From: Pseudomonas phenolilytica
GTDB taxonomy: Bacteria; Pseudomonadota; Gammaproteobacteria; Pseudomonadales; Pseudomonadaceae
Length of the DNA stretch: 64,000 bases
Direction: 5' to 3'
Assembly (NCBI RefSeq): GCF_021432765.1
Contig: NZ_CP058908.1
Location: forward strand, 3,806,001-3,870,000
Made by a program: the position numbers and the translations under genes. Positions 1 through 9,373 of this stretch are shown here, piece after piece (within the stretch, counting starts at the first letter, position 1; the number at the start of each line of letters is the position of its first letter). Under the pieces are notes generated by a model, which searched no databases, was not told the origin of the DNA, and saw nothing but the letters and a program-made list of their open reading frames with translations.

Positions 1-96
1 GAGCCACACGTTGTCGCGGAGCCCGCGCCGGAAGTCGAGCAGGCGCCGCTGCCTGAACAAGGCGAGCAAGACGACAAGGACAAGCCTCAGGCCTGA
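1..96 (+). CDS. rne: Ribonuclease E, C-terminal tail (partial)
   Basis: Only the last 31 codons are present, read in frame 1 and ending at a TGA at 94-96. The peptide is rich in Pro, Glu, Gln and Ala and finishes with an acidic/lysine patch (EQDDKDKPQA), as expected for the disordered degradosome-scaffold tail of RNase E. The assignment also uses context: in pseudomonads rne lies next to the murB-kdsB-lpxK block found here, and a strong terminator follows. No catalytic domain is in the window, so the sequence alone cannot prove the identity. The gene enters from the left edge. Confidence 0.6.
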   Translation, partial: EPHVVAEPAPEVEQAPLPEQGEQDDKDKPQA

Positions 97-106
97 CCCA
101 CGCCAA

Positions 107-144
107 AACGAAAAAAGGGATGCTTCGGCATCCCTTTTTTCGTT
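107..144 (+). terminator. Rho-independent terminator after rne
   Basis: A perfect 17-bp inverted repeat (107-123 with 128-144) closes on a TTCG tetraloop at 124-127. The stem carries six A on the left and six T on the right, with a GC-rich upper half (GGGATGC/GCATCCC). It starts ten bases after the rne stop, and no other gene end is near. The A/T symmetry means it could also work on the minus strand. Confidence 0.93.
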
Positions 145-251
145 CAGGCGGCGCGATCAAGTAAGGCCAGCCGACCAAAGCGCAATAGCCGGCATTTCGC
201 CATCAGCGCACCATCCACGCGCCGTGCGATTCCGCAAACCCGAGGGTGCCG

Positions 252-1856
252 ATGAATCTGTCGCTGATGAACCGTTACGCCTTCTACGCGTTCTGCGTGC
301 TGTTCACCCTGTTCAGCCTTCCCTGGCTCGAAAAGGTCTGGGGGCTGACCCTGGTCACGGCATTGCTGAGCGCCATCGGCACGCTGGACCTGCTGCAACC
401 CCGGCAGGCTGTGCGACGCAACTACCCGATCCTCGGCAACCTGGGCTACCTGATCGAGACCATCCGCCCGGAAATTCGCCAGTACCTGCTGGAGAACGAC
501 AGCGATCCCCTGCCCTTTTCCCGAGCACAGCGATCGCTGGTGTACGCCCGCGCGAAGAACGAAGTGGCCGACAAGCCCTTCGGTACGCTCAGCGACGTCT
601 ATGGCGCCGGCTTCGAGTTCATCGGTCATTCGATCCGCACGGCGCCGCACAGCGATCCATCAAGCTTTCGCGTCAGCATCGGCGGTCCGCAATGCCGCCA
701 GCCTTACGGCGCGTCGATCTTCAACATCTCCGCGATGAGCTTCGGCTCTCTCAGCGCCAACGCGATCCGTGCGCTCAATCGTGGCGCCAAGCTCGGCAAC
801 TTCGCCCACGACACCGGCGAAGGCAGCATCAGCCGTTATCATCGCGAGTACGGCGGTGATCTGATCTGGGAACTGGGCAGCGGTTACTTTGGCTGCCGCG
901 ACGAACAGGGGCGCTTCGATCCGCAACGCTTCGCCCAGCAGGCAGTGGATCCACAGGTGAAGATGATCGAGGTGAAACTGAGCCAGGGTGCCAAGCCGGG
1001 CCACGGCGGCATTCTGCCGCGGCACAAGATCACCGCGGAGATCGCCGCGACACGTGGCGTGCCGATGGACCAGGACTGCGTATCACCGGCCAGCCACGGC
1101 AGCTTCTCCACGCCGCTGGAGCTGCTGGCATTCATCGCTCAGTTGCGCGAGCTGAGCGGCGGCAAGCCGGTGGGCTTCAAGCTGTGCCTCGGCCACCCGT
1201 GGGAGTTCATGGCAATCGCCAAGGCCATGCTCAAGACCGGCATCCTGCCGGATTTCATCGTGATCGATGGCAAGGAAGGCGGCACCGGCGCGGCACCGCT
1301 GGAGTTCACTAATCACATCGGCGTACCGCTGCGCGAAGGCCTGCTGTTCGTGCACAACACGCTGGTCGGCCTGAACCTGCGCGAACACATCAAACTGGGC
1401 GCCAGCGGCAAGATCGTCAGCGCTTTCGATATCGCCAGCGTGCTGGCCATCGGCGCCGACTGGGCCAACTCGGCACGCGGCTTCATGTTCGCCATCGGCT
1501 GTATCCAGTCGCAGTCGTGCCACACCAACAAGTGCCCCACCGGCGTGGCCACCCAGGACCCACTGCGTCAGCGCGCACTGGTGGTGCCGGACAAGGCGGA
1601 GCGAGTGCACAATTTCCATCGCAATACGCTCAAGGCGCTGGCCGAAATGCTTGCCGCGGCCGGGCTGTCGCACCCGAGCGAACTGGAGGCCAAGCATCTG
1701 GTACGCCGGATGTCAGCCACCGAGATCAAGTTGTTCTCTCAGCTGCACACCTTCCTCGCACCCGGGGAGCTGCTGGCGGAAAACCTGCAGGGTGACTTCT
1801 ATCCGCGGATGTGGCGAATGGCGCAGGCGGAAAGCTTCGAGCCGAGACTCACGTGA
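252..1856 (+). CDS. FMN-binding glutamate synthase-family protein, membrane-anchored
   Basis: 534 aa. Two hydrophobic segments occupy about residues 8-45. The rest is a glutamate-synthase central/FMN domain with the signatures SFGSLSANAIRAL, GAKPGHGG and DGKEGGTGAAP. Near the C-terminus Cys417, Cys423 and Cys428 form the CIQSQSCHTNKCPTG cluster that binds a 3Fe-4S centre in GltB. The glutamine amidotransferase domain and the C-terminal beta-helix of true GltB are absent, so it cannot make glutamate from glutamine by itself. The likely role is a membrane-associated flavin/Fe-S oxidoreductase with unknown substrate. ATG 252 was chosen over an in-frame GTG at 246 because the GAGGG at 242-246 then serves as ribosome binding site with 5-nt spacing. 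It converges on murB with a 10-bp gap. Confidence 0.9.
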   Translation: MNLSLMNRYAFYAFCVLFTLFSLPWLEKVWGLTLVTALLSAIGTLDLLQPRQAVRRNYPILGNLGYLIETIRPEIRQYLLENDSDPLPFSRAQRSLVYARAKNEVADKPFGTLSDVYGAGFEFIGHSIRTAPHSDPSSFRVSIGGPQCRQPYGASIFNISAMSFGSLSANAIRALNRGAKLGNFAHDTGEGSISRYHREYGGDLIWELGSGYFGCRDEQGRFDPQRFAQQAVDPQVKMIEVKLSQGAKPGHGGILPRHKITAEIAATRGVPMDQDCVSPASHGSFSTPLELLAFIAQLRELSGGKPVGFKLCLGHPWEFMAIAKAMLKTGILPDFIVIDGKEGGTGAAPLEFTNHIGVPLREGLLFVHNTLVGLNLREHIKLGASGKIVSAFDIASVLAIGADWANSARGFMFAIGCIQSQSCHTNKCPTGVATQDPLRQRALVVPDKAERVHNFHRNTLKALAEMLAAAGLSHPSELEAKHLVRRMSATEIKLFSQLHTFLAPGELLAENLQGDFYPRMWRMAQAESFEPRLT

Positions 1857-1866
1857 CGCGAGCGGA

Positions 1867-2886
1867 TCAGATGACGTTCGGCTCGATCTCCAGCGCCACC
1901 CCGAATCGGCTGGCGATATCGCTCTGGATACGCTGCGCCAGCTGCAGCAGCTGCGCGCCCGTGGCCTGGCCATAGTTGACCAACACCAGCGCCTGCAAAC
2001 GATGCACCCCCACGTCGCCTTCGCGGTAGCCCTTCCAGCCGGCCCGTTCGATCAGCCAACCAGCGGCGAGCTTGACCCGACCGTCCGCCTGAGGATAGGC
2101 GACCAACCCCGGATGGGCAGCGCGCAGCCGCTCGGCCAGCTCCGCCGACACCAGCGGGTTCTTGAAGAAACTGCCAGCATTGCCCAATTCGCTCGGGTCC
2201 GGCAGCTTCTCACGGCGAATGGCACAGACCGCCTGACTGACATCCAGCGCCGTCGGCGCGATGATGCCCTGCTCCGCCAGGCGCTGCCGGATCGGCCCGT
2301 ACTCCAGATGCAGGGAAGCCTGCCGTTGCAGCCGCACGCGCACCCGCAGGATTACGTAGCGACCCGGCTGCCGCTTGAACAGGCTGTCACGGTAACCGAA
2401 GGCACACTCGGCTTGACTGAAGTCGCGCAGCGCGCCCGTCTCGCAATCCAGCGCGGTGATGCCCGCCAGCACATCGCCGATCTCCACGCCGTAGGCGCCG
2501 ATGTTCTGGATCGGCGCCGCCCCCACGGTGCCGGGAATCAGGCTGAGGTTCTCCAGTCCAGCCAGGCCCTGCTGCAGCGTCCAGAGCACGAAGGGATGCC
2601 ATGGCTCGCCCGCTTCGGCCTCTACCAGCACGCTGCCGTCCTGCTCCGCCACGATGCGCTTGCCTCGACTGGCCATGCGCAGCACCAGCGCCTCGACATC
2701 GCGTGTCAGCAGCAGGTTGCTGCCACCACCAAGCACCAGCAGGGGCAGGTCGTGTCGCGTCGCGAGCGCCAGCGCCTGACGGACCTCGGCATCGTCATGC
2801 GCCTCGGCAAACAGGCGGGCACGCTGCTCCACGGCAAAGGTGTTGAACGGCTTGAGCGAGCGCCACGTGTCGACCCGCAGGTTCAC
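1867..2886 (-). CDS. murB: UDP-N-acetylenolpyruvoylglucosamine reductase MurB
   Basis: 339 aa, the length of the E. coli-type (type I) enzyme. This cytoplasmic FAD enzyme reduces UDP-GlcNAc-enolpyruvate to UDP-MurNAc with NADPH, the second committed step of peptidoglycan synthesis. Visible motifs are NTFAVEQ at the N-terminus, the FAD pyrophosphate loop GGGSNLL (about residues 53-59), IPGTVGAAPIQNIGAYGVE, YRDSLFK, the catalytic-serine motif GNAGSFFKNP and the C-terminal catalytic glutamate in LEIEPNVI. It is the last gene of the leftward envelope operon. Its start overlaps the end of the phosphatase gene by 4 nt (2883-2886), which suggests translational coupling. Confidence 0.97.
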   Translation of the reverse strand: MNLRVDTWRSLKPFNTFAVEQRARLFAEAHDDAEVRQALALATRHDLPLLVLGGGSNLLLTRDVEALVLRMASRGKRIVAEQDGSVLVEAEAGEPWHPFVLWTLQQGLAGLENLSLIPGTVGAAPIQNIGAYGVEIGDVLAGITALDCETGALRDFSQAECAFGYRDSLFKRQPGRYVILRVRVRLQRQASLHLEYGPIRQRLAEQGIIAPTALDVSQAVCAIRREKLPDPSELGNAGSFFKNPLVSAELAERLRAAHPGLVAYPQADGRVKLAAGWLIERAGWKGYREGDVGVHRLQALVLVNYGQATGAQLLQLAQRIQSDIASRFGVALEIEPNVI

Positions 2887-3347
2887 AGGCGCTCCCGAAC
2901 TTCTGTAAGCAGCGCTTGCGAGCCCTGTTCGATCAGGTCGAGCACTTGCTCGAACCCATCCGCACCGCCGTAGTAGGGGTCGGGCACCACATCGCCCGCC
3001 ACACCGTAGCGACGCAGGAACAAGTCGAGCTCGGCGGTCGCATCCGCCGGACGCAGCGCTTGCAGACGCGCCAGATTGTCGTGATCCATGGTCAGGATCA
3101 GGTCGAAGCGACGGAAGTCCTCAACCTCTACTTGGCGCGCACGCAGCGTGTGGAGGTCATAGCCACGACGCCGCGCCGCCTGGCGAGTCCGGCTGTCTGG
3201 CGACTTGCCGACATGCCAGTCGTCAGTACCGGCCGAATCGATCTGGATCCGATCCTGCAAACCGGCCAGCTGCACATGATGACGAAACACGCCCTCGGCA
3301 GTCGGCGAGCGGCAGATGTTGCCCATGCAGACGAACAGCACTTTCAT
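2883..3347 (-). CDS. Low-molecular-weight protein-tyrosine phosphatase
   Basis: 154 aa, the usual size of the family. The N-terminal catalytic loop C-M-G-N-I-C-R followed by Ser-Pro (CX5R-S/T) is present near residues 7-14, and the general-acid motif DPYYGG lies in the C-terminal third. The protein removes phosphate from phosphotyrosine. Homologues often act on capsule or exopolysaccharide tyrosine kinases, but no such kinase is nearby, so the partner is unknown. It sits between kdsB and murB in the envelope operon; its ATG is 2 nt after the kdsB stop. A longer reading frame extends upstream, but the family N-terminus (MKVLFVCMGN) fixes the start at 3347. Confidence 0.95.
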   Translation of the reverse strand: MKVLFVCMGNICRSPTAEGVFRHHVQLAGLQDRIQIDSAGTDDWHVGKSPDSRTRQAARRRGYDLHTLRARQVEVEDFRRFDLILTMDHDNLARLQALRPADATAELDLFLRRYGVAGDVVPDPYYGGADGFEQVLDLIEQGSQALLTEVRERL

Positions 3348-3349
3348 GC

Positions 3350-4114
3350 TTAATGTCCCAGCAGACGCCGGACCCGCTCGAGGTCCTCGAGCGTATCCAC
3401 TCCCGCCGGCGGCGCCTCGATGGCATCGGCGACGTGAATACGCTGGCCATGCCAAAGTGCCCGCAGCTGCTCAAGGCATTCGGTGTTCTCCAGCCAGCAC
3501 GGCCCCCAGGCCACGAAGTTGGCCAGGAACCCGGCGCGATAGGCATAGATGCCGATGTGCCGGCGGTACGGCACGCCTTGCGGCAATGCCTCGCGGTTCT
3601 GCGCGAAGGCATCACGCGCCCACGGCAGCGGGGCGCGGCTGAAGGTCAGAGCGAGACCGTTGATATCCGCCAGCACCTTCACCGCGTTTGGATTGAACAG
3701 CGTCGTCGCATCGATGATCGGCTCGGCCAGGGTCGCGATCGCCGCCTCAGGATGCGCCGCCAGATTCGCCGCAACCTGGTCGATGACCGCCGGCGGGATC
3801 AGTGGCTCATCGCCCTGCACGTTGACGACGATGGCCTCGGCATCCAGACCGAGCAGACCAGCCACTTCGGCCAGGCGGTCGGTCCCGGAATTGTGCTCGA
3901 TGCGCGTCAGCACAGCCTCGGCACCGAAGGCGGCGCAAGCGCTGAGAATCCGCTCGTCGTCGGTCGCCACCACTACACGCTGCGCTGCGCTGCGGCTGGC
4001 CTGCTCCCAGACGTGCTGGATCATCGGCTTGCCGACAATATCTTGCAGCGGCTTCCCCGGCAGGCGGCTGGAGGCATAGCGAGCCGGAATCACCACGGTG
4101 TAGGGGGTGCTCAT
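3350..4114 (-). CDS. kdsB: 3-deoxy-manno-octulosonate cytidylyltransferase KdsB
   Basis: 254 aa. It activates Kdo with CTP to give CMP-Kdo, the donor for Kdo transfer to lipid A in LPS inner-core synthesis (cytoplasm). The N-terminal nucleotide-binding signature [15 protein letters not shown] is intact, as are [11 protein letters not shown] and the later RHIGIYAYR motif. Length matches E. coli KdsB (248 aa). The ATG overlaps the TGA of the Trm112-like gene (4 nt, 4111-4114), so the two are translationally coupled. Confidence 0.97.
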   Translation of the reverse strand: MSTPYTVVIPARYASSRLPGKPLQDIVGKPMIQHVWEQASRSAAQRVVVATDDERILSACAAFGAEAVLTRIEHNSGTDRLAEVAGLLGLDAEAIVVNVQGDEPLIPPAVIDQVAANLAAHPEAAIATLAEPIIDATTLFNPNAVKVLADINGLALTFSRAPLPWARDAFAQNREALPQGVPYRRHIGIYAYRAGFLANFVAWGPCWLENTECLEQLRALWHGQRIHVADAIEAPPAGVDTLEDLERVRRLLGH

Positions 4115-4296
4115 TTGTCCAGACGCTCATCCACATCGAGGGTACGAGCTTCCCCTTCCAGCATCACCGGAATACCGTCGCGCACCGGGAAGGCCAGGCC
4201 GTCGGCCTTGCAGATCAGTTCGGATTTGTCGTCGGCCAGCTTCAGCGGCCCCTTGCACAGCGGGCAGGCCAGAATATCGAGGAGTTTGGTGTCCAT
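4111..4296 (-). CDS. Trm112/YcaR-family small zinc-ribbon-like protein
   Basis: 61 aa. The N-terminus reads [19 protein letters not shown] with a CPLC knuckle, and the tail contains [16 protein letters not shown], the signature of the Trm112p-like/YcaR family. Members are tiny proteins that are almost always placed between lpxK and kdsB, as here. Eukaryotic Trm112 activates methyltransferases, but the bacterial role is not settled. It overlaps kdsB by 4 nt and follows lpxK after 46 nt. Confidence 0.92.
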   Translation of the reverse strand: MDTKLLDILACPLCKGPLKLADDKSELICKADGLAFPVRDGIPVMLEGEARTLDVDERLDK

Positions 4297-4342
4297 GCGC
4301 AGTCCTTGGAAAGCAGCCGACTGCATCGGCAGATCGGACGGC

Positions 4343-5347
4343 TTATGAGTGAGCGGGCAGCAATCGGGCCAGTTGTTCGTCAAACCAGGTCACGAACGCC
4401 GCCGACGGCGCTGCCTCGACCTGCAGATAGGACCAGCCCGGGGGCGCGAACGCCCGGCATTTCACCGCATCCTTCTCGGTCATTACCAGCGGCAGCTCGG
4501 GAGCGAACTGCAGCTGCAGCGTGCTGTAGGCGGCATGATCGGCGAAGGCGTGCGGAATCGGGCGCCAGTGTAGCGCCTCGAGCGTGGAGAAGAAACGCTG
4601 CGGATTGCCGATACCTGCGACGGCGTGAAGCCTCTGCCCCGGCGGAAAATGGTCGAGTGGCCAGCGCTCGCCGCTGTGCAGCTCGATCAGCGCCGAAGGC
4701 CGCAGACGGAAGGCATAGCCTTCTGGAGCATCCGCCTGCGCGCCATTGAGCAACACCGCATCCACCGTCCGCAGGCGCTCGGCCGGTTCGCGCAGGGGCC
4801 CGGCTGGCAGGCAGCGACGGTTGCCGAGCCCGCGTGCGGCATCGATCAGCACCAGCTCCAGATCGCGCGCCAGACGATAGTGCTGCAGGCCGTCGTCGGA
4901 CAGGATCAGATCCAGCGGCTCACTTGCCAGCAGTGCACGCACGGCGCGGGCGCGGTCAGGATCGATCATCAGTGGTACGGCGGTTCGCTGCACGATCAGC
5001 AGGGGTTCGTCGCCCGCTTCACTCGCCGCCTGCTCCGCCCGCACTCGCCACGGCACCGTCGGCGGGGTCGCGCCGTAACCGCGACTGACTACCCCGACTC
5101 GCAGACCACGCGCACGGCAATGCTCGATCAACCAGAGGATCAGCGGTGTCTTGCCGGTACCCCCGACCGTGATATTGCCGACCACGATGACCGGCACCGG
5201 CGCCCGGTAGCTGTCGCCCTGCCCGGCCAGGAAGCGCCGACGCTTGCGTTCGACAACCGCCCGATAAAGCGCCTCCAGCGGTGCCAGCAGGTGCAGTGCG
5301 GGATGCCCGCGATACCAGGCGCGTTGCAGCCGCTCGGCGAACGACAT
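4343..5347 (-). CDS. lpxK: Tetraacyldisaccharide 4'-kinase LpxK
   Basis: 334 aa. It phosphorylates the 4' position of the lipid A disaccharide precursor at the inner leaflet of the inner membrane. The Walker A loop [14 protein letters not shown] lies at residues 56-69, followed by [12 protein letters not shown] and the Walker B-like region [13 protein letters not shown]. An in-frame TTG one codon upstream is possible, but ATG 5347 shares a base with the exbD TGA (TGATG), a typical coupled junction. The gene is followed by the Trm112-like gene and kdsB, so two late steps of lipid A-Kdo synthesis share a transcript. Confidence 0.96.
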   Translation of the reverse strand: MSFAERLQRAWYRGHPALHLLAPLEALYRAVVERKRRRFLAGQGDSYRAPVPVIVVGNITVGGTGKTPLILWLIEHCRARGLRVGVVSRGYGATPPTVPWRVRAEQAASEAGDEPLLIVQRTAVPLMIDPDRARAVRALLASEPLDLILSDDGLQHYRLARDLELVLIDAARGLGNRRCLPAGPLREPAERLRTVDAVLLNGAQADAPEGYAFRLRPSALIELHSGERWPLDHFPPGQRLHAVAGIGNPQRFFSTLEALHWRPIPHAFADHAAYSTLQLQFAPELPLVMTEKDAVKCRAFAPPGWSYLQVEAAPSAAFVTWFDEQLARLLPAHS

Positions 5348-5775
5348 CAAGGCGCCGCCTGCGCCTCGACGGTGGTGATGCGCAGATGCGCGAAGCCAAG
5401 CTTGCCGGCGGCATCCATCGCGGTGATTACCGCCTGATGGGGCGTCTTGCCGTCCGCGCTGATGATCATCGGCAGGCTGTTGTCGCCCTCAGCCTCCTTG
5501 CTCAACGCCGCCATCAGCGAATTCAGGTCGCTCTTGAGCAGACCCTTGCCGTTGAGCGAATAGTTGCCGTCAACATCGATGACGACTTCCAGCTGCTTGA
5601 CTTCGGTCTGCTCCGGCGGCGTGCCACTGGCCGCTTCCGGCAGATCCACCTGCAGTTGTGTCTCGCGAGTGAAGGTGGTGGTAACCACGAAAAACAGCAG
5701 CAGGATGAAGACCACGTCGATCAGCGGCGCCAGGCCGATTTCGACATTCTCCCGCGGTTTGCGCCGGAATTTCAC
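5347..5775 (-). CDS. exbD: ExbD/TolR-family biopolymer transport protein
   Basis: 142 aa. A short basic cytoplasmic N-terminus ([17 protein letters not shown]) is followed by one transmembrane helix ([18 protein letters not shown]) whose Asp is the conserved proton-carrying residue, then a periplasmic domain. With the preceding ExbB it should form a proton-driven motor that energises TonB or a TonB-like partner. There is no tonB in this operon, so the partner must be encoded elsewhere. Placement just ahead of lpxK is characteristic of pseudomonads and suggests a link to envelope assembly rather than iron alone. It overlaps exbB by 4 nt. Confidence 0.93.
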   Translation of the reverse strand: MKFRRKPRENVEIGLAPLIDVVFILLLFFVVTTTFTRETQLQVDLPEAASGTPPEQTEVKQLEVVIDVDGNYSLNGKGLLKSDLNSLMAALSKEAEGDNSLPMIISADGKTPHQAVITAMDAAGKLGFAHLRITTVEAQAAP

Positions 5776-6404
5776 GCCTTGCCCTCGTCCAGATCGACAT
5801 CGCGGTCGCCCTGGACCACCTCGACCAGCTTGATAGCCTCCTGCTCCATGCCGACCACCAGCTCATCGACGCGACGCAACAGGAAGCGATGGAAAAACAG
5901 TGCCGGAATCGCCACGATAAGGCCCGCCGCGGTAGTGATCAGCGCCTTGGCGATCCCGCCGGCGAGTTGCGGCGCATTGGCCATGCCCGACCCCATGAAG
6001 GCGCTGAAGATCTCGATCATACCCAGCACGGTACCCAGCAGACCGAGCAATGGCGCGATGCCGGCAATCGTTCCCAGCGCATTGAGATAGCGCTCCAGGT
6101 CATGCACGACACGGGCCGCGGCTTCCTCAATGCATTCTTTCATGATCTCGCGGCCGCGTTTGGAATTGGCCAGCCCGGCGGCGAGAATCTCGCCCAGCGG
6201 CGAATCGGCGCGCAGCTCCTTGAGCCGTTGGTTGCTGAGCTTCTTTTCCTTGATCCACTTCCACACCTGACCGAGCAGATGCGGTGGCGTGACCCGGCTT
6301 GGACGCAGCGTCCACAGCCGCTCGGCAATGATCGCGGCGGCGACGATTGAACACAGAATGATCGGCAGCATTATCCAGCCGCCCGCTTTGACCAGCTCCC
6401 ACAC
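5772..6404 (-). CDS. exbB: ExbB/TolQ/MotA-family proton channel protein
   Basis: 210 aa. There are three membrane spans: about residues 8-27 (GGWIMLPIILCSIVAAAIIA), then a pair after the long cytoplasmic loop (NALGTIAGIAPLLGLLGTVL, then ALITTAAGLIVAIPALFFHR). The loop sequence and the GLLGTVLGMIEIF motif are typical of the family. It starts with GTG at 6404; no ATG gives a sensible N-terminus, and a GAGGGGG ribosome-binding stretch lies upstream. It works with the next gene, exbD. It follows comEC after 71 bp. Confidence 0.93.
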   Translation of the reverse strand: MWELVKAGGWIMLPIILCSIVAAAIIAERLWTLRPSRVTPPHLLGQVWKWIKEKKLSNQRLKELRADSPLGEILAAGLANSKRGREIMKECIEEAAARVVHDLERYLNALGTIAGIAPLLGLLGTVLGMIEIFSAFMGSGMANAPQLAGGIAKALITTAAGLIVAIPALFFHRFLLRRVDELVVGMEQEAIKLVEVVQGDRDVDLDEGKA

Positions 6405-6475
6405 GAGACGAATCCCCCTCGAAAAAGTGGCGCCACTCTAGCATAGGGTCCGCAGCCCGCCGACCGCCGCCGTTC

Positions 6476-8698
6476 TCATTTTTCCCGCCAGAATCGGCGC
6501 TGCTCGCGCAAACCACGCGCTTCGTGAAACGCCCCCAGTTCAACCTTCAGCGCGCCTGACTCGGCAGTGTCGTACAGCCGCACGCCTACGTCTTGCAAGC
6601 GTCCGATGACCATCGGATGAGGATGACCAAACGCATTGTGGCGGCCGCGTGAGATCAGCGCATTCTGCGGCCGTACCGCCGAAAGAAAAGGCAGCGAAGA
6701 GGAACTGTTGCTGCCGTGATGCGGTAACAGCAGCCAGTGCGCCGCCAGCGGCCAGTCACTCTGCACCAGCGCCTGTTCCGCCCGCGCATCGATATCGCCG
6801 GTCAGTAGCAGGCGCTCGCCTCCCGCCTCGATCATCAGCACGCAGGACGACTGGTTGCCATCCGCCGCCTGCGCCCAGCGCCAGAGGCCGAAGCGCACGC
6901 CGTCCCACCGCCAGGTCTGACTCTCGCAGGATTGCGCCTGCAGCACCGCCGGCAGTCGCGCCGGTTCGCCGCCGAGCACTCGCTGCGTCGGCAGCAGTCG
7001 CTGCACGGCCACCGCGCCGCCGGCATGATCGCTGTCGGCATGACTGATCAGCAGCACGTCCAGCCGATCCACTCCCAGCCGCCGCAGCGACGGGAAGACG
7101 ATTCGCTCGCCCGTGTCGAAGTCACCGTGGCGTGGGCCGGCATCGTAAAGCAAGGCATGGGAGCGGGTGCGCACCAGCACCGAGAGGCCTTGCCCAACAT
7201 CGAACACCCAGACGTCGGCTTTGCCGGCAAGCGGCAGCGGCGTCGACGGATACAGCAGTGGCAGCAGGAGCAGCGCCCCCAGCGCACGGAACGGCACGCC
7301 GGCGGGCAGCAGCAACATCAGCGCGCCCACCGTCGCCAGCGACCAGGCCCAGAGCGGCAGGCTCTCCACTATCCAGGCTGCCTGCCAGTCCGCGAACAGC
7401 TCCAGCAACTGGAACAGCCATCCCAGCGACCAGCCCGCCAGTAGCAGCAGACCTTCGCCAAGGCCTGACAACGGCAGCAGCGCGGTGCCGAGCAGCGCCA
7501 CCGGCACCGTCAGACCAACCCAGGGCACTGCCAGTAGATTCGCCAAGGGCCCGCTGGCGCTGATCGGCAGCCCCAACGCCAGCATCAAGGGCAGCAAGCC
7601 CACCACCATCGCCCACTGCACACGCGGTAGAGTCAGCCACCAGCGCCAGGCGCCCAGTCGTCCGGAGAACGTCAAGGCGAGCAAGGCGACGGCGCCGAAG
7701 GACAACCAGAACCCCGGCTGCAGACTGGCCAGCGGATCGAACAACAGGACACCGTCGAGCGCGATCAGCAGCGGTAGCCAGACACCCAGCTGACGAAAGC
7801 ACAGACGCCAGAGCAGCACCACTGCCACCATCACGCAGGCCCGCTGGACCGGCACCTCGAACCCGGCCAGCCAGCCGTAACCGAGGGCGCCAGCGAAGGC
7901 CGCCGTACAGGCGCAGGGCAGCCACGGCAGATGTCGCGGCCACCAACCGATGCGCGCCAACAGCGCCACCAGCCCGTACAGCAGGCCGGCCAGCATGCCT
8001 ACATGCTGGCCGGAGATGACCATCAGGTGCACCGTCCCGGTGTCCTGCAGGATGCGCCAATCCGTTGGTGACAGGCCCGAGCTATCGCCGACCACCAGCG
8101 CCGCGATCGCGCCCTGCCGGCCCTGCGCCTCGACAGCCAACAATCGGGCACGCAAGCGATCGCGCCAGCTACCGGCACCAACCGCTTCCCGCAGACGCTC
8201 GCCGGTTTTGACCGTTCCGGTCGCGCCGATGTGGTGCGCTAGCAGCCAGGCCTCATGATCGAACGAATGCGGGTTAACCAGTCCGTGCGGGCGTTTCAGC
8301 CGCGCTGCCAGCCGCCAACGCTCACCGGCGCGCAGCTGCGGACCGCCATACCAAGCCAGGCGCAGGCGCGGCGGCAAGCCGGCGTGCCGCGAGCGGATGT
8401 CGCCGAGTTCGAAGCGCACCACACCGTCCTGCGCGGCCGGCAGCCCGAGCACCTGACCTTCGAGCCAGAACGTGCGACCGTCGAGTTCGCTGGCGAGCCG
8501 CCCGTCCAGCGCCGCCTGCATCTGCAGAGACGCCCAGAGCAGGCCGAAACACAACCAGGCCAGCGGCCGGGATGCTGGTCGCAACAGGCACAGCAGCCCC
8601 AACATGCCCAGCACAATCAATGCCCAGGCCGCTGGCAACTCCGGCAGAAAGCGCGGCAACAACAAACCCATGGCCAATGCCAGCATCCCTGCCCGCAT
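6476..8698 (-). CDS. comEC: ComEC/Rec2-family DNA uptake channel
   Basis: 740 aa. It is an inner-membrane channel for transporting single-stranded DNA into the cytoplasm during natural transformation. The N-terminal third holds hydrophobic segments and an OB-like periplasmic domain (DUF4131-like). The central Competence domain has many membrane spans and begins near HLMVISGQHVGML. The C-terminal metallo-beta-lactamase-like domain begins at VFDVGQGLSVLV and carries ISHADSDHAGG and LLLPHHGSNSSSS. ATG 8698 is preceded by GAGGAGG at good spacing and is preferred over an upstream in-frame start at 8722. Natural transformation is well known in P. stutzeri, which fits an intact comEC. Confidence 0.95.
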   Translation of the reverse strand: MRAGMLALAMGLLLPRFLPELPAAWALIVLGMLGLLCLLRPASRPLAWLCFGLLWASLQMQAALDGRLASELDGRTFWLEGQVLGLPAAQDGVVRFELGDIRSRHAGLPPRLRLAWYGGPQLRAGERWRLAARLKRPHGLVNPHSFDHEAWLLAHHIGATGTVKTGERLREAVGAGSWRDRLRARLLAVEAQGRQGAIAALVVGDSSGLSPTDWRILQDTGTVHLMVISGQHVGMLAGLLYGLVALLARIGWWPRHLPWLPCACTAAFAGALGYGWLAGFEVPVQRACVMVAVVLLWRLCFRQLGVWLPLLIALDGVLLFDPLASLQPGFWLSFGAVALLALTFSGRLGAWRWWLTLPRVQWAMVVGLLPLMLALGLPISASGPLANLLAVPWVGLTVPVALLGTALLPLSGLGEGLLLLAGWSLGWLFQLLELFADWQAAWIVESLPLWAWSLATVGALMLLLPAGVPFRALGALLLLPLLYPSTPLPLAGKADVWVFDVGQGLSVLVRTRSHALLYDAGPRHGDFDTGERIVFPSLRRLGVDRLDVLLISHADSDHAGGAVAVQRLLPTQRVLGGEPARLPAVLQAQSCESQTWRWDGVRFGLWRWAQAADGNQSSCVLMIEAGGERLLLTGDIDARAEQALVQSDWPLAAHWLLLPHHGSNSSSSLPFLSAVRPQNALISRGRHNAFGHPHPMVIGRLQDVGVRLYDTAESGALKVELGAFHEARGLREQRRFWREK

Positions 8699-8848
8699 GT
8701 TCTTTTCCTCCTCGGAATCCATTCCCCGGAAGTCGTACCGCGCCTACCGCGCCCTATCGGACAGGAGACCTTATGTGACAAAAGCGCTGCCGATCCTGCA
8801 CGGTAAACAGCGCATAATTCGCCGAGCTCCGTTCGCCCGAGAATCTCC

Positions 8849-9364
8849 ATGCCGCGTCGCTTCTTCAAACGCTACATGCCGCATCCCGACCGCATCAAGA
8901 CTAACAAGTCGCTGCGATTTCTCGGCGCGCTGATTCACGATCCCAACCTGTGGCATCTCAATCGCCATTCGGTATCCCGGGCCATGGCCATCGGTCTGTT
9001 CTGGGCGCTGATTCCCATGCCCATGCAGATGCTCGCTGCAGCGAGCTGCGCCCTGCCAGCCAGAGCCAACCTGCCAATCGCCATCGGCCTGGTCTGGCTG
9101 ACCAATCCACTGACGATGCCGCCGGTGTTCTTCTGCACGTACAAGCTCGGCGCCTGGCTGATGGATGCCCCCGCACTGAGCATGCCGGATGAACTCACCC
9201 TGGCCTGGGTGACGCAGCTGCTGCAGAACAACTGGCAGCCGCTGTATCTCGGCTCGCTGGTAGCGGCAATCGGTTCTGCCGTGCTGGGCTATGTTGGCAC
9301 GCAGGCCTATTGGCGCTGGTGGGTCGGGCGTAGCTGGCGCCGGCGGCAGAACGGCCGGCGCTGA
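8849..9364 (+). CDS. DUF2062 membrane protein
   Basis: 171 aa. The basic N-terminus (MPRRFFKRYMPHPDRIK) and the following segment SRAMAIGLFWALIPMPMQML, then LVWLTNPLTMPPVFF, match the DUF2062 family of small inner-membrane proteins. A final hydrophobic helix (YLGSLVAAIGSAVLGYVG) is followed by a very basic tail (WWVGRSWRRRQNGRR). The molecular function is unknown. It diverges from comEC and converges on lolE with a 9-bp gap. Confidence 0.9.
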   Translation: MPRRFFKRYMPHPDRIKTNKSLRFLGALIHDPNLWHLNRHSVSRAMAIGLFWALIPMPMQMLAAASCALPARANLPIAIGLVWLTNPLTMPPVFFCTYKLGAWLMDAPALSMPDELTLAWVTQLLQNNWQPLYLGSLVAAIGSAVLGYVGTQAYWRWWVGRSWRRRQNGRR

Positions 9365-9373
9365 GCGCCGCCC

